A stretch of 64,000 nucleotides of DNA from Gemmobacter aquaticus (GTDB lineage Bacteria; Pseudomonadota; Alphaproteobacteria; Rhodobacterales; Rhodobacteraceae), in contig NZ_VOAK01000011.1 in assembly GCF_007859075.1 (NCBI RefSeq), positions 186,001 through 250,000 of the forward strand, in the 5' to 3' direction. This document shows, in pieces, positions 1-9,772 of the stretch; the stretch's first letter is position 1, and each line of letters starts with the position of its first letter. The notes beneath the pieces are model-generated. The model was not told the DNA's origin, made no database searches, and saw only the letters and a list, made by a program, of their open reading frames with translations. Position numbers and translations under genes: made by a program.

Positions 1-1
1 C

Positions 2-1357
2 ATCTGCGGGCTGAGCCGCGCGAACTTCAAGGACATCGACCGCTGCTGGGAAGCGGTGAAGCATGCGAAATCGCCGCGCATCCACACCTTCATCGGCACC
101 TCGCCGCTGCACCGCGCCATCCCCAACCTGACCATGGATGAGATGGCGGACCGCATCCACCAGACCGTGACCCATGCGCGCAACCTGTGTGATAACGTGC
201 AATGGTCGGCCATGGATGCCACACGCACCGAGCATGACTATCTGTGCCGCGTGGTGGAGATCGCGATCAAGGCAGGCGCCACCACGATCAACATCCCCGA
301 CACCGTGGGCTACACCGCGCCGCGCGAATCGGCTGACCTGATCCGCATGCTGCTGGAACGGGTACCGGGCGCGGATGAGGTGATCTTCTCGACCCACTGC
401 CACAACGATCTGGGCATGGCCACGGCCAACAGCCTGGCTGCCGTTGAGGCGGGGGCGCGTCAGATCGAATGCACGATCAATGGCCTGGGTGAACGCGCGG
501 GCAATGCCGCGCTCGAAGAGGTGGTGATGGCGCTGAAGGTCAGAAATGACATCATGCCCTTTGCGACCGGCATCGACACCACCAAGATCATGCATCTGAG
601 CCGCCGGGTCGCGACCGTCTCGGGTTTTCCGGTGCAGTTCAACAAGGCAATCGTCGGCAAGAACGCGTTCCTGCACGAATCCGGCATCCATCAGGACGGC
701 GTGCTGAAGAACGTCGAAACCTTCGAGATCATGCGCCCCGAAACCATTGGCCTGACGGCGAAGAACATCGCCATGGGCAAGCATTCGGGCCGCGCCGCGC
801 TGCGCGCAAAGATGAAGGAACTGGGGGTAGAGCTGGGTGACAACCAGCTGAACGACCTGTTCGTACGCTTCAAGGCCTTGGCCGACCGCAAGAAAGAGGT
901 CTATGACGACGACCTGCTGGCGCTGGTCAGCGACAGCGACACGCACGAGGCACATGATACGCTGCAGGTTCGCCGCCTGCGCGTGATTTGTGGCACCGAA
1001 GGACCGCAGGAAGCTGAACTGACCCTGGCGATTGATGGCGTCGAGCACAGCATCGACGCCACCGGCGACGGCCCGGTGGATGCGGCCTTCAACGCGGTCA
1101 AGATGCTGTGGCCCCACAAGGTGAACCTGCAACTCTATCAGGTGCATGCCGTGACCGAGGGCACTGACGCCCAGGCCACTGTCAGTGTCCGGATCGAGGA
1201 GGACGGTCGCATCGCAACCGGCCAGTCGGCCGATACCGACACGATCGTAGCCAGCGTGAAGGCCTATGTGAATGCGTTGAACCGCCTGATCGAGCGGCGG
1301 AAGAAATCGAACCCAGGTGATGACGTGAAAACCGTCGATTACCGCGACGCGGGCTAA
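2..1357 (+). CDS. leuA: 2-isopropylmalate synthase, 5' end outside the window
   Basis: Condenses acetyl-CoA with 2-oxoisovalerate, the first committed step of leucine synthesis, in the cytosol. The reading frame is open to the window edge, so about the first 80 residues are missing; 451 residues remain. Visible motifs are the (beta/alpha)8-barrel segments ICGLSRA at the edge, STHCHNDLGMA and ECTINGLGERAGNAALEEV, and the HESGIHQDG segment that carries metal-binding histidines. The C-terminal part (roughly the last 130 residues) fits the LeuA allosteric domain for leucine feedback. The identity is clear; homocitrate or citramalate synthase is less likely because of the length and the full regulatory domain. 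A hairpin with a T-rich tail follows the stop. Confidence 0.95.
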   Translation: MCGLSRANFKDIDRCWEAVKHAKSPRIHTFIGTSPLHRAIPNLTMDEMADRIHQTVTHARNLCDNVQWSAMDATRTEHDYLCRVVEIAIKAGATTINIPDTVGYTAPRESADLIRMLLERVPGADEVIFSTHCHNDLGMATANSLAAVEAGARQIECTINGLGERAGNAALEEVVMALKVRNDIMPFATGIDTTKIMHLSRRVATVSGFPVQFNKAIVGKNAFLHESGIHQDGVLKNVETFEIMRPETIGLTAKNIAMGKHSGRAALRAKMKELGVELGDNQLNDLFVRFKALADRKKEVYDDDLLALVSDSDTHEAHDTLQVRRLRVICGTEGPQEAELTLAIDGVEHSIDATGDGPVDAAFNAVKMLWPHKVNLQLYQVHAVTEGTDAQATVSVRIEEDGRIATGQSADTDTIVASVKAYVNALNRLIERRKKSNPGDDVKTVDYRDAG

Positions 1358-1368
1358 GAGGAAACGGG

Positions 1369-1396
1369 GGGCGGCCAAACGGCCGCCCTTTCTCTT
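1369..1396 (+). terminator. Rho-independent terminator of leuA
   Basis: Perfect 8-bp stem GGGCGGCC/GGCCGCCC (1369-1376 and 1381-1388) with an AAAC loop, followed by TTTCTCTT. It begins 11 bases after the leuA stop. Its position argues against the longest possible start (TTG at 1395) for the next gene. Confidence 0.85.
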
Positions 1397-1484
1397 GGCG
1401 CGTGGCATATCGAATTCGCGACTACACAAATGCCCGTCGCTGCTTATGTTGAGGGGCGAAACATCAACGACCGGGCAAAACGCG

Positions 1485-2900
1485 GTGGCGATCAGTGACT
1501 TGACCGAACAGTTGGGACGCAGCCTTGAGGGGCTGGTCGCGACCGTCACGGAACCTTTCAGCGACACCGTCGTTCGCCTTGGGGTGACGGGGCTGTCGCG
1601 TGCAGGCAAAACGGTGTTCATCAGCGGGCTGGTTGCGAACCTGCTGGACCGGGGGCGGATGCCGCAGCTTTCGGCAGAAGCGTCGCGGCGGATCGAGGCG
1701 GCCTATCTGCAACCTCAACCCGATGACACCATCCCACGCTTTGACTTTGAGGGCCATCTGGCCGCGCTGACCGGTGACGCTCCGCATTGGCCCGACAGCA
1801 CGCGCGCCGTATCCGAATTGCGCCTGTCGTTCCGGGTCAAGCCTGCGGGGCTGATGGCCGCAATCACCGGGTCGCAAACCGTTCATCTGGATATCGTCGA
1901 CTATCCCGGCGAATGGTTGCTGGATCTGGCACTGCTGGACAAAAGCTATGCCCGCTGGGCCGAGGACACGCTGACCCGCATGGCCCGGCGCCCCGAAGGT
2001 GCGGCCTATCTCGCGACGGCCCGTGCCGAGGATGGGTCGCTGCGGTTTGATGAGATGCGCGCTCAAGGGCTTGCGCAGTCCTTCACTGAATATCTGCAGG
2101 CCGCGCGCGCGGCGGGCTGGTCAGATTGCACGCCGGGCCGGTTCCTCTTGCCGGGTGAGCTCGCCGGCAGCCCGGTGCTGACCTTTGCGCCGATCCCCGA
2201 ACCGGCAAGCGCCAGCCGCAGCAGCCTGTGGCACGAGATGGAACGGCGGTTCGAGGCCTACAAGTCCAAGGTGGTAAAGCCCTTCTTCAGCGCGCATTTT
2301 GCCCGGATCGACCGGCAGGTGGTGCTGGTCGATGTGCTGGGCGCGATCCATGCCGGGCCGCAGGCGCTGGAGGACTTGCGCCAGACCATGGCCGAGATCC
2401 TCTCGGCCTTCCGTCCGGGGCGGAACGGCTTTCTCTCCAGCATCCTGCTGGGGCGCCGGGTGGAAAAGATCCTGTTCGCCGCGACCAAGGCCGACCATCT
2501 GCACCAGAGCCAGCACGCTGCGCTGACGGCAATCACCGAGGCGCTGGTGCGCGAGGCGCGTGACCGTGCCGCCTTTTCGGGGGCCGAGGTGGCCGCGATG
2601 TCACTGGCCGGATTGCGCGCCACGGTGGAGGAGATGGTCGAGCGCGACGGCGAGGCCTTGCCGATGGTGCGGGGCAGGCTGCTTTCAACCGGCAAGCAGG
2701 CGGCCATGTATCCGGGCGAGCTGCCCTCTGACCCCGCGCGGCTGCTCTCGCCTGCCCGCAAGGGGGCTGACCGCTGGCTGGACGCCGACTTTGCCTTGAT
2801 GGCCTTTGCGCCCGCGCGGCTGAACCTGCGGCCCGGCGAGGGCCCACCGCATATCCGGCTGGACCGCGCGGCCGAGTTTCTGATCGGAGACCGGTTGTGA
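1485..2900 (+). CDS. YcjX family P-loop ATPase (DUF463)
   Basis: Predicted P-loop nucleoside triphosphatase of the YcjX/DUF463 family; E. coli ycjX-ycjF belong to the Psp stress regulon, but the biochemical role is poorly known. The Walker A motif GLSRAGKT lies at about residues 36-43 from the GTG start at 1485. The DIVDYPGEW segment resembles a switch/Walker B region and ATKADHLH looks like the NKxD-type base-recognition motif. The start is uncertain: GTG 1485 gives the usual family N-terminus (AISDLTEQLGRSLEGL), ATG 1446 is possible, and TTG 1395 sits in the leuA terminator. It overlaps the following ycjF-like gene by 4 bp (GTGA), so the two are probably co-translated. Confidence 0.88.
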   Translation: MAISDLTEQLGRSLEGLVATVTEPFSDTVVRLGVTGLSRAGKTVFISGLVANLLDRGRMPQLSAEASRRIEAAYLQPQPDDTIPRFDFEGHLAALTGDAPHWPDSTRAVSELRLSFRVKPAGLMAAITGSQTVHLDIVDYPGEWLLDLALLDKSYARWAEDTLTRMARRPEGAAYLATARAEDGSLRFDEMRAQGLAQSFTEYLQAARAAGWSDCTPGRFLLPGELAGSPVLTFAPIPEPASASRSSLWHEMERRFEAYKSKVVKPFFSAHFARIDRQVVLVDVLGAIHAGPQALEDLRQTMAEILSAFRPGRNGFLSSILLGRRVEKILFAATKADHLHQSQHAALTAITEALVREARDRAAFSGAEVAAMSLAGLRATVEEMVERDGEALPMVRGRLLSTGKQAAMYPGELPSDPARLLSPARKGADRWLDADFALMAFAPARLNLRPGEGPPHIRLDRAAEFLIGDRL

Positions 2901-3919
2901 CCGACGACGAAACCCGTCCCTTGCGTGGCCCCGTGCTGATCGACCGGCAGGATGATGCAGACCCTGGCGCCGCGCCACCCGTGCTTGATGCCCCGGCCGA
3001 GGGGCGCGCGATGCAGACGGCGGCACGTCTTGCGGCCCGCCGTGCCTCGCCCCTTGCCCGCGCGACGTTCTGGGCTTTTGGCGCACTGTTCAGCTTTGTT
3101 CTGTCGGTCGCGGCATGGGATTTCATCGCGACACTCTTTGCGCGCAACCCGATACTGGGCAGCATCGCGCTTGTGCTGACGGCCGTGGCGGTGGGGCTGG
3201 CGCTGATCCTCGGTCTGCGCGAGTGGGGTGCCTACCTGCGTCTTGCCCGACTGGACAGCCTGCGCCATCAGGCGGCGTCCGCCCGCGCATCGGCCGATGC
3301 AAAGGCCGCGCGCAAGGCGGTAGAGCAGGTGACGGCGCTTTATGCGCACCGGCCCGAGATGAATGGCGCGCGCCTTGAACTGGCTGCCGCACATGATGAC
3401 CTGTTCGACGCAGATGCGCTGATCGACCATGCCGAGCGGGTGCTGATCCTTCCGCTCGATGCGCTGGCCCGCCGCGAGATCGAGGCCGCGGCGCGGCAGG
3501 TCGCGACGGTAACGGCGCTTGTTCCCATGGCTCTGGCCGATGTGGCGACCGCGCTCTTTGCCAACCTGCGGATGATCCGCCGCATTGCCGAAATCTATGG
3601 GGGCCGGTCCGGCGGCTTTGCCTCGCTGGGCCTTTTGCGCCGGGTCTTCACCTATCTGGTGGCGACGGGGGCAGTGGCGCTGACCGATGATCTGATTGGC
3701 TCTGTCGCGGGCGGGGGCGTCCTGTCGAAACTCTCGCGCCGCTTTGGCGAAGGCGTGGTGAACGGGGCGCTGACTGCCCGTGTCGGCGTAGCCGCGATGG
3801 AACTGTGCCGCCCTTTGCCCTTCCACGTCGCCGGACGACCGGGTGTGTCGATGCTTGTCTCGCGCGCGCTGGCGGGCCTTTTTGACCGCGGGGGCAGGTC
3901 AGAGGGCGGGGAATCCTGA
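2897..3919 (+). CDS. YcjF family membrane protein (TIGR01620/DUF697)
   Basis: Inner-membrane partner of the YcjX ATPase upstream; the pair is conserved across Proteobacteria and function is not established. The 340-residue protein has a charged, proline-rich N-terminus, two clear membrane segments at about residues 57-77 and 86-107, then an alpha-helical cytosolic part and a hydrophobic C-terminal DUF697-like region with a glycine-rich loop (SVAGGGVLSKL). The GTG start overlaps the ycjX stop codon by 4 bp. No regulatory site was recognised. Confidence 0.85.
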   Translation: MTDDETRPLRGPVLIDRQDDADPGAAPPVLDAPAEGRAMQTAARLAARRASPLARATFWAFGALFSFVLSVAAWDFIATLFARNPILGSIALVLTAVAVGLALILGLREWGAYLRLARLDSLRHQAASARASADAKAARKAVEQVTALYAHRPEMNGARLELAAAHDDLFDADALIDHAERVLILPLDALARREIEAAARQVATVTALVPMALADVATALFANLRMIRRIAEIYGGRSGGFASLGLLRRVFTYLVATGAVALTDDLIGSVAGGGVLSKLSRRFGEGVVNGALTARVGVAAMELCRPLPFHVAGRPGVSMLVSRALAGLFDRGGRSEGGES

Positions 3920-3974
3920 CTCGTCACCGCCGCCGCAGGTGATAACGTGGCCACAGGTTGCGGAGAGAGAGTGA

Positions 3975-6722
3975 ATGGACGGGTTGCTTGCCTTGCTGGC
4001 AATTGTAGTGCTGGCGATCCCGGTCGGGGTCATCGTTCTGTTCGTGATGGTGGCCCGACTGCGGGCGCGCACATCGGTGCTTGAGGCCGAGGTCGCGCGC
4101 CTGCGGGCAGGATCACAAAGCCCGATCACCCCGGACCTGGCACCAGCCGCGCCTGCTCCCGCTTCCCCTCCCATGCTGGCCGACGAGCCCATCGTCCTGG
4201 AAGAGGCAACCATCAAAGAAGCAGGCCCCGCGCCCGCAGTGCTTGGCGCCCGCGTCGTGGTTGCCGAACCAGAGGCCGCGCCGATAACTGAACAGGACCG
4301 CCCGTTGGTGATCCGACGGGATCGTCTGGCCGCATTGGTGCGCTGGCTGCGTGAGAACTGGGTGATCGCAGTCGCCGCGGCCTCACTTGCGCTGGCGGGC
4401 GTGTTTTTCGTGCAGTACGGCATCGAAAAGGGCCTGCTGCCCCCGCCTGCGCGGGTTGCTGCCGCCATCCTGTTCGGCCTTTCGCTGATTGGCGGGGGAG
4501 AGTGGCTGCGCAGGCGCGATGCGGGCGCGGTCGACACGCCGTCGAGCCCGATCGCCGCTGCGCTTTGCGGAGCAGGAGTTGTGGCAGTCTTTGCCGGCGT
4601 GGCTGCCGGGCGGCTGATGTACGGGCTTTACGGTCCGGGCGTCACTTTCGCGGGCCTTGGGCTTGCCGCTGCCGGCGCGATCTTTCTCGGCTGGCGCCAT
4701 GGCCCGCTGCTGGTTGCTGTGGGTCTGATCGGCGGTGCAGCCACACCCTTTTTGCTGGATGGCGGGACAAATGCGCCGGACTGGCTCTATGTTCATTACT
4801 TGCTGCTCGTCATGGTGGGCCTTGCGGTCGACAGTTTCCGCCGCTGGGCATGGGTCTCTGTTCTGGCGCTGGTGCTGGGACATCTGGGGCTCAACGCCAT
4901 GTTCAGCTCCGGCGCCTCGCTTTCGGGCTGGTTGGTCAGCCTGTCGGTCAGCACCTTCCTTGCCATCATTCTGCCCGAACGGACCCTGATCCCCGCGCAT
5001 GACGGGCCGGGCGTTCTGCGCGCACTTTGGCGGCGCGACGGACGGTGGCCCAACTTCCCGGTGCGACTTGCAGTGGGGAACCTGATCTTTGTCGTCCTAA
5101 GCCTTGTGTGGTTTGCCAACTTCGGCACCGACGGCACACTCGCCTTCATCCTTCTCGCGGGTCTTGCGGTCGGGCTTCTTGTCTGGGCCGAGCGTGCCGA
5201 CGGGCTTGAGGATCTCGCCCTGATCGCCGCTCTCGGGTTTCTGGCCAAGCTCGCACTGGCCCGACCGATGATCTGGACATTTGCCGAGCAAGCCATCGCG
5301 CTGCGCCCGCCCGAGACATCGGCGCCGGGGACGGTCACATTCCTTCTGGTGCTTGCGGCCCTGATCAGTGCGGCTTCGGCATGGCGCAGCCTTCGTTCCA
5401 GGGCGCTGCCTTATGCGCTTGGCGCGGTCATGGTCGCACCGCTTGCGGTGGCGACGCTTGAGTTCCTGTGGCAACCGGCTCCGGTTCTGGGGGACTTCGG
5501 CTGGGCGCTGCATGTCATGGCCGTGGCCGCGGGCATGGTCGGCCTTGCCGTGGCCTTTGCGCGCGCCGACGCTAAGCCCGGTCGGCGCAGCGCATGGGCG
5601 ACCTTGTCGGCGCTGTCATTGATTGCGCTTGCGCTTTTCCTGCTGACATCGGCGGCGGCGCTGACGCTGGCACTCGCCGTGCTGCTGGTTACGGCAACCG
5701 CGCTTGACCGCCGGTTCGAGCTGCCGGAAATGGGCTGGTTCGTGCAACTTGGGGCTGCGGTCCTGTCGTGGCGTCTGGTTGCGGATCCGGGTATCAATTG
5801 GGCCGAGGTTGCGCCTACTGCTGCGGTACTCGCCGCCTATCTGGGTGTTGCAGCCGCCTGCTGGGCCGGGCTGCGCTTGCTGCCAGAGACGCGAGTGATG
5901 CCGCGTGCGGTTCTGGAAAGCCTGGGGCTGGCGGCGCTTGCGCTTTTGGTGAACGTGCTTGTCCTGCGGCTACTTCGTCCCGCTGGTGAGGCTGTTGATC
6001 CGGCCAATACCTGGATCGACCTCAATCAGACACACTGGGGATCAAGTCTGCACGCCTTGCCGTGGATTATTCTGGGGGCGACCCAACTCTGGCGCGCGGG
6101 TGCGGTGCAGGGTTTCAATCGCACGCTCAGACTGGGCATCGCGGCACTGGCGGGGCTGGTGGCCGCGCTTGGCCTGCTTGCGGCACTGGTGCCCTACAAT
6201 CCGCTGATCAGCCCCTCGCCAGAGTATCGCGGCGGCCTCGTTCTGGGGCCCGCGATACTTGACAGCCTTGCGCTGGCCTATGCCCTGCCGGGGCTGTTGG
6301 CTCTGGTGCTGGCCGGTGTGCTGAAGGTCTTGCCGCCACAGGTCCGGCGTGCCCTGCGGCTTGCCGGGATCGTGCTCTGCATCACTTATGTCGGGCTCGA
6401 GATTCGCCGCCTGTGGCATGGTCCCTGGATCGGTGGCAGCGATGTCCTTCCGGCCGAGCTCTACAGCTACACCCTCGCCATGTTGCTTGCAGGGGCGGTT
6501 CTGCTCTGGCAGGCGCTCGCGCGGCGTTCGGTGCCGCTGCGCCGGATTGCCATGGCGGTCATTGGCCTGACGGTGGTCAAGGTGTTCCTGTGGGATGCCG
6601 CCGGGCTGACCGGCCTTCTGCGGGTGGTCAGTTTCGCGGGCCTTGGTCTGGGACTCGCCGGCCTCGCCTGGCTTAATCGCTGGGCGGCGCAGAGCGTTTC
6701 AGAGCCGCGGGACGGTGTCTGA
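3975..6722 (+). CDS. DUF2339 family polytopic membrane protein
   Basis: A 915-residue protein of unknown function. After one N-terminal membrane segment (about residues 3-25) and a short helical stretch there is an Ala/Pro-rich linker of about 70 residues. From about residue 120 to the end it is an almost continuous series of hydrophobic helices, more than 20 by eye. This architecture matches DUF2339 proteins. No catalytic motif was seen. It follows the ycjX-ycjF pair by 55 bp and may share its transcript. Its 3' end overlaps the convergent globin gene by 24 bp. Confidence 0.85.
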   Translation: MDGLLALLAIVVLAIPVGVIVLFVMVARLRARTSVLEAEVARLRAGSQSPITPDLAPAAPAPASPPMLADEPIVLEEATIKEAGPAPAVLGARVVVAEPEAAPITEQDRPLVIRRDRLAALVRWLRENWVIAVAAASLALAGVFFVQYGIEKGLLPPPARVAAAILFGLSLIGGGEWLRRRDAGAVDTPSSPIAAALCGAGVVAVFAGVAAGRLMYGLYGPGVTFAGLGLAAAGAIFLGWRHGPLLVAVGLIGGAATPFLLDGGTNAPDWLYVHYLLLVMVGLAVDSFRRWAWVSVLALVLGHLGLNAMFSSGASLSGWLVSLSVSTFLAIILPERTLIPAHDGPGVLRALWRRDGRWPNFPVRLAVGNLIFVVLSLVWFANFGTDGTLAFILLAGLAVGLLVWAERADGLEDLALIAALGFLAKLALARPMIWTFAEQAIALRPPETSAPGTVTFLLVLAALISAASAWRSLRSRALPYALGAVMVAPLAVATLEFLWQPAPVLGDFGWALHVMAVAAGMVGLAVAFARADAKPGRRSAWATLSALSLIALALFLLTSAAALTLALAVLLVTATALDRRFELPEMGWFVQLGAAVLSWRLVADPGINWAEVAPTAAVLAAYLGVAAACWAGLRLLPETRVMPRAVLESLGLAALALLVNVLVLRLLRPAGEAVDPANTWIDLNQTHWGSSLHALPWIILGATQLWRAGAVQGFNRTLRLGIAALAGLVAALGLLAALVPYNPLISPSPEYRGGLVLGPAILDSLALAYALPGLLALVLAGVLKVLPPQVRRALRLAGIVLCITYVGLEIRRLWHGPWIGGSDVLPAELYSYTLAMLLAGAVLLWQALARRSVPLRRIAMAVIGLTVVKVFLWDAAGLTGLLRVVSFAGLGLGLAGLAWLNRWAAQSVSEPRDGV

Positions 6723-7103
6723 CGGGCGCTCGGCATCGGCCAGCCCCATCGACAGGGCCCGACCGATGCGATGGGCAACCGTCGACCAGGGGCGCGCGAC
6801 CTCGGGTGGCAGGGTGCGGGCCAGCACCTCGTCAAAAAGCGCGAGCCAGATCGGGAAATGCGCGGCCTCAACATTCCCGGCCTGTCTGTGCACCATCAGG
6901 GGCGAGCCGTGATAGTTCCGTTCGTGCAGGATCGCATTGCGCCAGAAGCGACCGATCTTGGCCTCATGGGCGGGCCAGTCCTGCACATGCGTGGCAAACA
7001 CCGGTCCCAGCACCGGATGCGCCCGCACCGCCGCATAGAAGGCCGCAACCTGCGTATCGATCTGCGCGGGCGTCACGGGAAAGGCAGGCGGAAAGGCTGA
7101 CAT
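6699..7103 (-). CDS. Group III truncated haemoglobin
   Basis: Small (134 residues) haem protein of the group III truncated (2-over-2) globin family, cytosolic; proposed roles in this family are oxygen or nitric-oxide handling. The sequence has the family block FWRNAILHERNYHGSPLMVH, which includes the conserved FW, the Y-x-G-x-P turn and the histidine expected to be the proximal ligand. FPIWLALFDEVL follows, as in family members. Length is typical. The ATG start has a GAGGAG sequence about 6 bases upstream on its strand. It is a single gene, convergent with and overlapping the DUF2339 gene at the 3' end. Confidence 0.88.
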   Translation of the reverse strand: MSAFPPAFPVTPAQIDTQVAAFYAAVRAHPVLGPVFATHVQDWPAHEAKIGRFWRNAILHERNYHGSPLMVHRQAGNVEAAHFPIWLALFDEVLARTLPPEVARPWSTVAHRIGRALSMGLADAERPSDTVPRL

Positions 7104-7176
7104 TGACGAACTCCTCGGGCTCTATCGCAGATGCTGCTTTCGGCTGCCGGCGCCAAGGCGACCGATCGCCGCGCCT

Positions 7177-7245
7177 TCTTTCCTTTTCCAAGTATCCTCA
7201 GGGGGTGAATTGCCGAAAGGCAAGAGGGGGCGCGAGCGCCCCCTC
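7177..7245. repeat. Extragenic palindromic element, copy 1
   Basis: Contains the conserved core CCAAGTATCCTCAGGGGG (7188-7205), a small hairpin TTGCC-GAAA-GGCAA and a perfect 9-bp hairpin GAGGGGGCG/CGCCCCCTC (7224-7232 and 7237-7245, loop CGAG). It lies just past the 3' end of the leftward dehydrogenase gene and probably acts as its terminator. Five further copies of the core occur near 16.0, 23.5, 29.1, 40.75 and 40.8 kb. Confidence 0.75.
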
Positions 7246-7270
7246 CCTGTTTCTTGCAGGCGCTGCCGCC

Positions 7271-9772
7271 TCAGCCGTTGATGCGGATACGCTCGTTCTT
7301 CGGGTCGAAGGGGCTGTCCTCGACAACCACGGCGTCCCATTCCTTGAGTTGCATCTTGATCTTGAGCTTCGTGCCGACGGCCGCCAGTTCGGGGCTGACA
7401 TAGCCCATGCCGATCTGCTTGCCGAAGGCCACCGAATAGCCGCCCGAGGTCAGACGGCCGACCTTGACGCCATCCTTCAGGATCGCCTCCTTGCCCCACG
7501 GGTCTGCATCCGCCGGCCCGTCAATCAGAAGCGTTACGCAGAGCGAGCGGATGCCCTTGTCGAGCATCGCCTGCTTGCCACGGAAGTCTTTCGAAAGGTC
7601 CACAAAACGGTCCAGCGCGGCTTCCAGGGGCGTTGCGTCACGACCCAGCTCGTTGCCGAAGGCGCGGTAGCTTTTCTCTTGGCGCAGCCAGTTCTGGGCG
7701 CGGGCGCCAACGCCCTTGAGCCCGTGCTTTTCACCCACCGACCAGAGCAGATCCCACAGGTAGCGGCCGAACTCGATCGGGTAGTGGAGCTCCCAGCCCA
7801 GCTCGCCCGTATAGGCCACGCGCACCGCCCGGACCGGGCACATGCCCAGTTCGATGTCACGGTAGCTCAGCCACGGGAAGCGCTTGTTCGAAAGGACCGT
7901 CTCAGGCTCGGCATCCTTGACGATCTCTTTCAGCAAGGCCCGCGCATTCGGCCCGGCGAGGGCGAAGACGCCCCATTGGGTCGTCACGTCGTGGATGTCG
8001 ATGTATCCGCCGCCTGCCGCCATGAAGTCTTCGGCCGATTTCTGCAGGAAGTCAGCGTCATAGGCGGTCCATGCGCCAGCAGAGATCAGATAGTACTCGT
8101 TCTCTTTCAGCCGGACGATGGTGTATTCCGTGCGGGTGGTCCCCGCATCGGTCAGGGCGTAGGTCAGGTTGATACGGCCAACCGCCGGCAGCTTGTTGCA
8201 GGTGAAGTGATCCAGGAAGGCGGTGGCGCCGGGGCCGCGGACCAGATGCTTGGTAAAGGCCGAGGCATCGATGATGCCCACGGTATTGCGGATCGCCTCG
8301 GCTTCGGCCTTGGCATAGGGCCACCACGCGCCGCGCCGGAAGCTGCGGCTGTCATGGTCGAAATCGGCGGGCGCGTCTTTGGGCCCGTAGTAGTTCGGGC
8401 GTTCCCAGCCGTTCACCTGCCCCATCTGCGCGCCCATCTCGATCTGGCGGTCATAGGCCGGGGCGGTGCGCAGCGGGCGGCAGGCTTCACGCTCTTCGTC
8501 GGGGTGGTGCAGGATGAAGACGTGCTCGTAGCACTCTTCGTTCTTGCGCGCGGCATACTCGGTGGTCATCCAGTTGCCGTAGCGCTTGGGGTCGAGGCTC
8601 GCCATGTCGATCTCGGCTTCGCCATCGACCATCATCTGGGCGAGGTAGTAGCCCGTGCCGCCCGCCGCGGTGATGCCGAAGCTGAAGCCTTCGGCGATCC
8701 ACATGTTGCGCAGGCCCGGCACCGGTCCGACCAGCGGGTTGCCATCGGGGGTGTAGCAGATCGGGCCGTTGAAATCGTCCTTCAGACCCACGGTTTCCGA
8801 GGTCGGGATGCGGTGGATCATCGACATGTATTCCGCCTCGATCCGCTCCAGATCCAGCGGGAACAGGTCGGCGCGGAAGGCCTCTGGCACGTCATAGAGG
8901 AAGCGGGCAGGGGCATTGCGCTCATAGGGGCCAAGGATCCAGCCGCCGCGTTCCTCGCGGACATACCATTTGGCATCGGCGTCGCGCAGCACCGGGTGTT
9001 CGGGGTTGCCGGCCTTGCGCCATGCGACCAGCGCCGGGTCGGGCTCGGTCACGATATACTGGTGCTCGACCGGGATCGCCGGGATCTTGACGCCCAGAAG
9101 GCGCGCGGTGCGCTGTGCATGGTTGCCGGTCGCGGTGACGACATGTTCGGCCACGATCTCGAAATGGTCGTCCGAGGCGACCAGCATCCCGCCCTTTTCC
9201 ACCATGCGGGTGCAAGAGACGACCCATTCGCTGCCGGTCCAGCGATAGCCGTTGACCTGCACCTTGCGCTCGATATGGGCGCCATGCTGACGGGCGCCCT
9301 TGGCCATGGCCTGCGTCACGTCGGCGGGGTTGATATAGCCGTCCTGCGGGTGGAAGAGCGCGCCCTTCAGATCCTCGGTGCGTACCAGCGGCCAGCGCTC
9401 CTTGATCTGCGCGGGCGTCAGGAACTCGTGATAGACCCCGGCGGTTTCCGCGACCGAGGAATAGAGCATGTATTCATCCATCCGCGCGTCGGTCTGCGCC
9501 ATGCGCAGGTTGCCGCAGATGGAGAAGCCAGCGTTCAGGCCCGTTTCCGCCTCGAGCGATTTGTAGAAATCGACCGAGTACTTGTGGATGTGGGTGGTGG
9601 CGAAAGACATGTTGAACAGCGGCAGAAGGCCAGCGGCGTGCCAGGTCGAGCCGCTGGTCAGTTCGTCGCGTTCCACGAGCATGGTGTCCCAGCCCGCTTT
9701 GGCCAGATGATAGGCGATGCCGTTCCCGACGGCACCGCCGCCGACGACAAGGGCTTTGACATGGGTTTTCAT
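7271..9772 (-). CDS. FAD-dependent dimethylglycine/sarcosine dehydrogenase family protein
   Basis: An 833-residue flavoprotein with an N-terminal DAO-type domain (Rossmann motif GGGAVG at residues 11-16; TSGSTWHAAGLLP next to the expected FAD attachment region) and a C-terminal aminomethyltransferase (GcvT-like) domain that would transfer a one-carbon unit to tetrahydrofolate. This is the layout of dimethylglycine and sarcosine dehydrogenases. The likely reaction is oxidative N-demethylation of dimethylglycine or sarcosine; the exact substrate cannot be read from sequence. The start was moved inward to the ATG at 9772 because the family begins at KALVVGGG and a GGAG sequence lies upstream. 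GbcAB genes at 61.8-64 kb would supply dimethylglycine. Confidence 0.88.
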   Translation of the reverse strand: MKTHVKALVVGGGAVGNGIAYHLAKAGWDTMLVERDELTSGSTWHAAGLLPLFNMSFATTHIHKYSVDFYKSLEAETGLNAGFSICGNLRMAQTDARMDEYMLYSSVAETAGVYHEFLTPAQIKERWPLVRTEDLKGALFHPQDGYINPADVTQAMAKGARQHGAHIERKVQVNGYRWTGSEWVVSCTRMVEKGGMLVASDDHFEIVAEHVVTATGNHAQRTARLLGVKIPAIPVEHQYIVTEPDPALVAWRKAGNPEHPVLRDADAKWYVREERGGWILGPYERNAPARFLYDVPEAFRADLFPLDLERIEAEYMSMIHRIPTSETVGLKDDFNGPICYTPDGNPLVGPVPGLRNMWIAEGFSFGITAAGGTGYYLAQMMVDGEAEIDMASLDPKRYGNWMTTEYAARKNEECYEHVFILHHPDEEREACRPLRTAPAYDRQIEMGAQMGQVNGWERPNYYGPKDAPADFDHDSRSFRRGAWWPYAKAEAEAIRNTVGIIDASAFTKHLVRGPGATAFLDHFTCNKLPAVGRINLTYALTDAGTTRTEYTIVRLKENEYYLISAGAWTAYDADFLQKSAEDFMAAGGGYIDIHDVTTQWGVFALAGPNARALLKEIVKDAEPETVLSNKRFPWLSYRDIELGMCPVRAVRVAYTGELGWELHYPIEFGRYLWDLLWSVGEKHGLKGVGARAQNWLRQEKSYRAFGNELGRDATPLEAALDRFVDLSKDFRGKQAMLDKGIRSLCVTLLIDGPADADPWGKEAILKDGVKVGRLTSGGYSVAFGKQIGMGYVSPELAAVGTKLKIKMQLKEWDAVVVEDSPFDPKNERIRING

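Noticed and set aside
2258-3826. A 522-residue frame antisense to ycjX and ycjF
   Set aside because: Spans two genes with clear motifs and a GTGA overlap on the sense strand.
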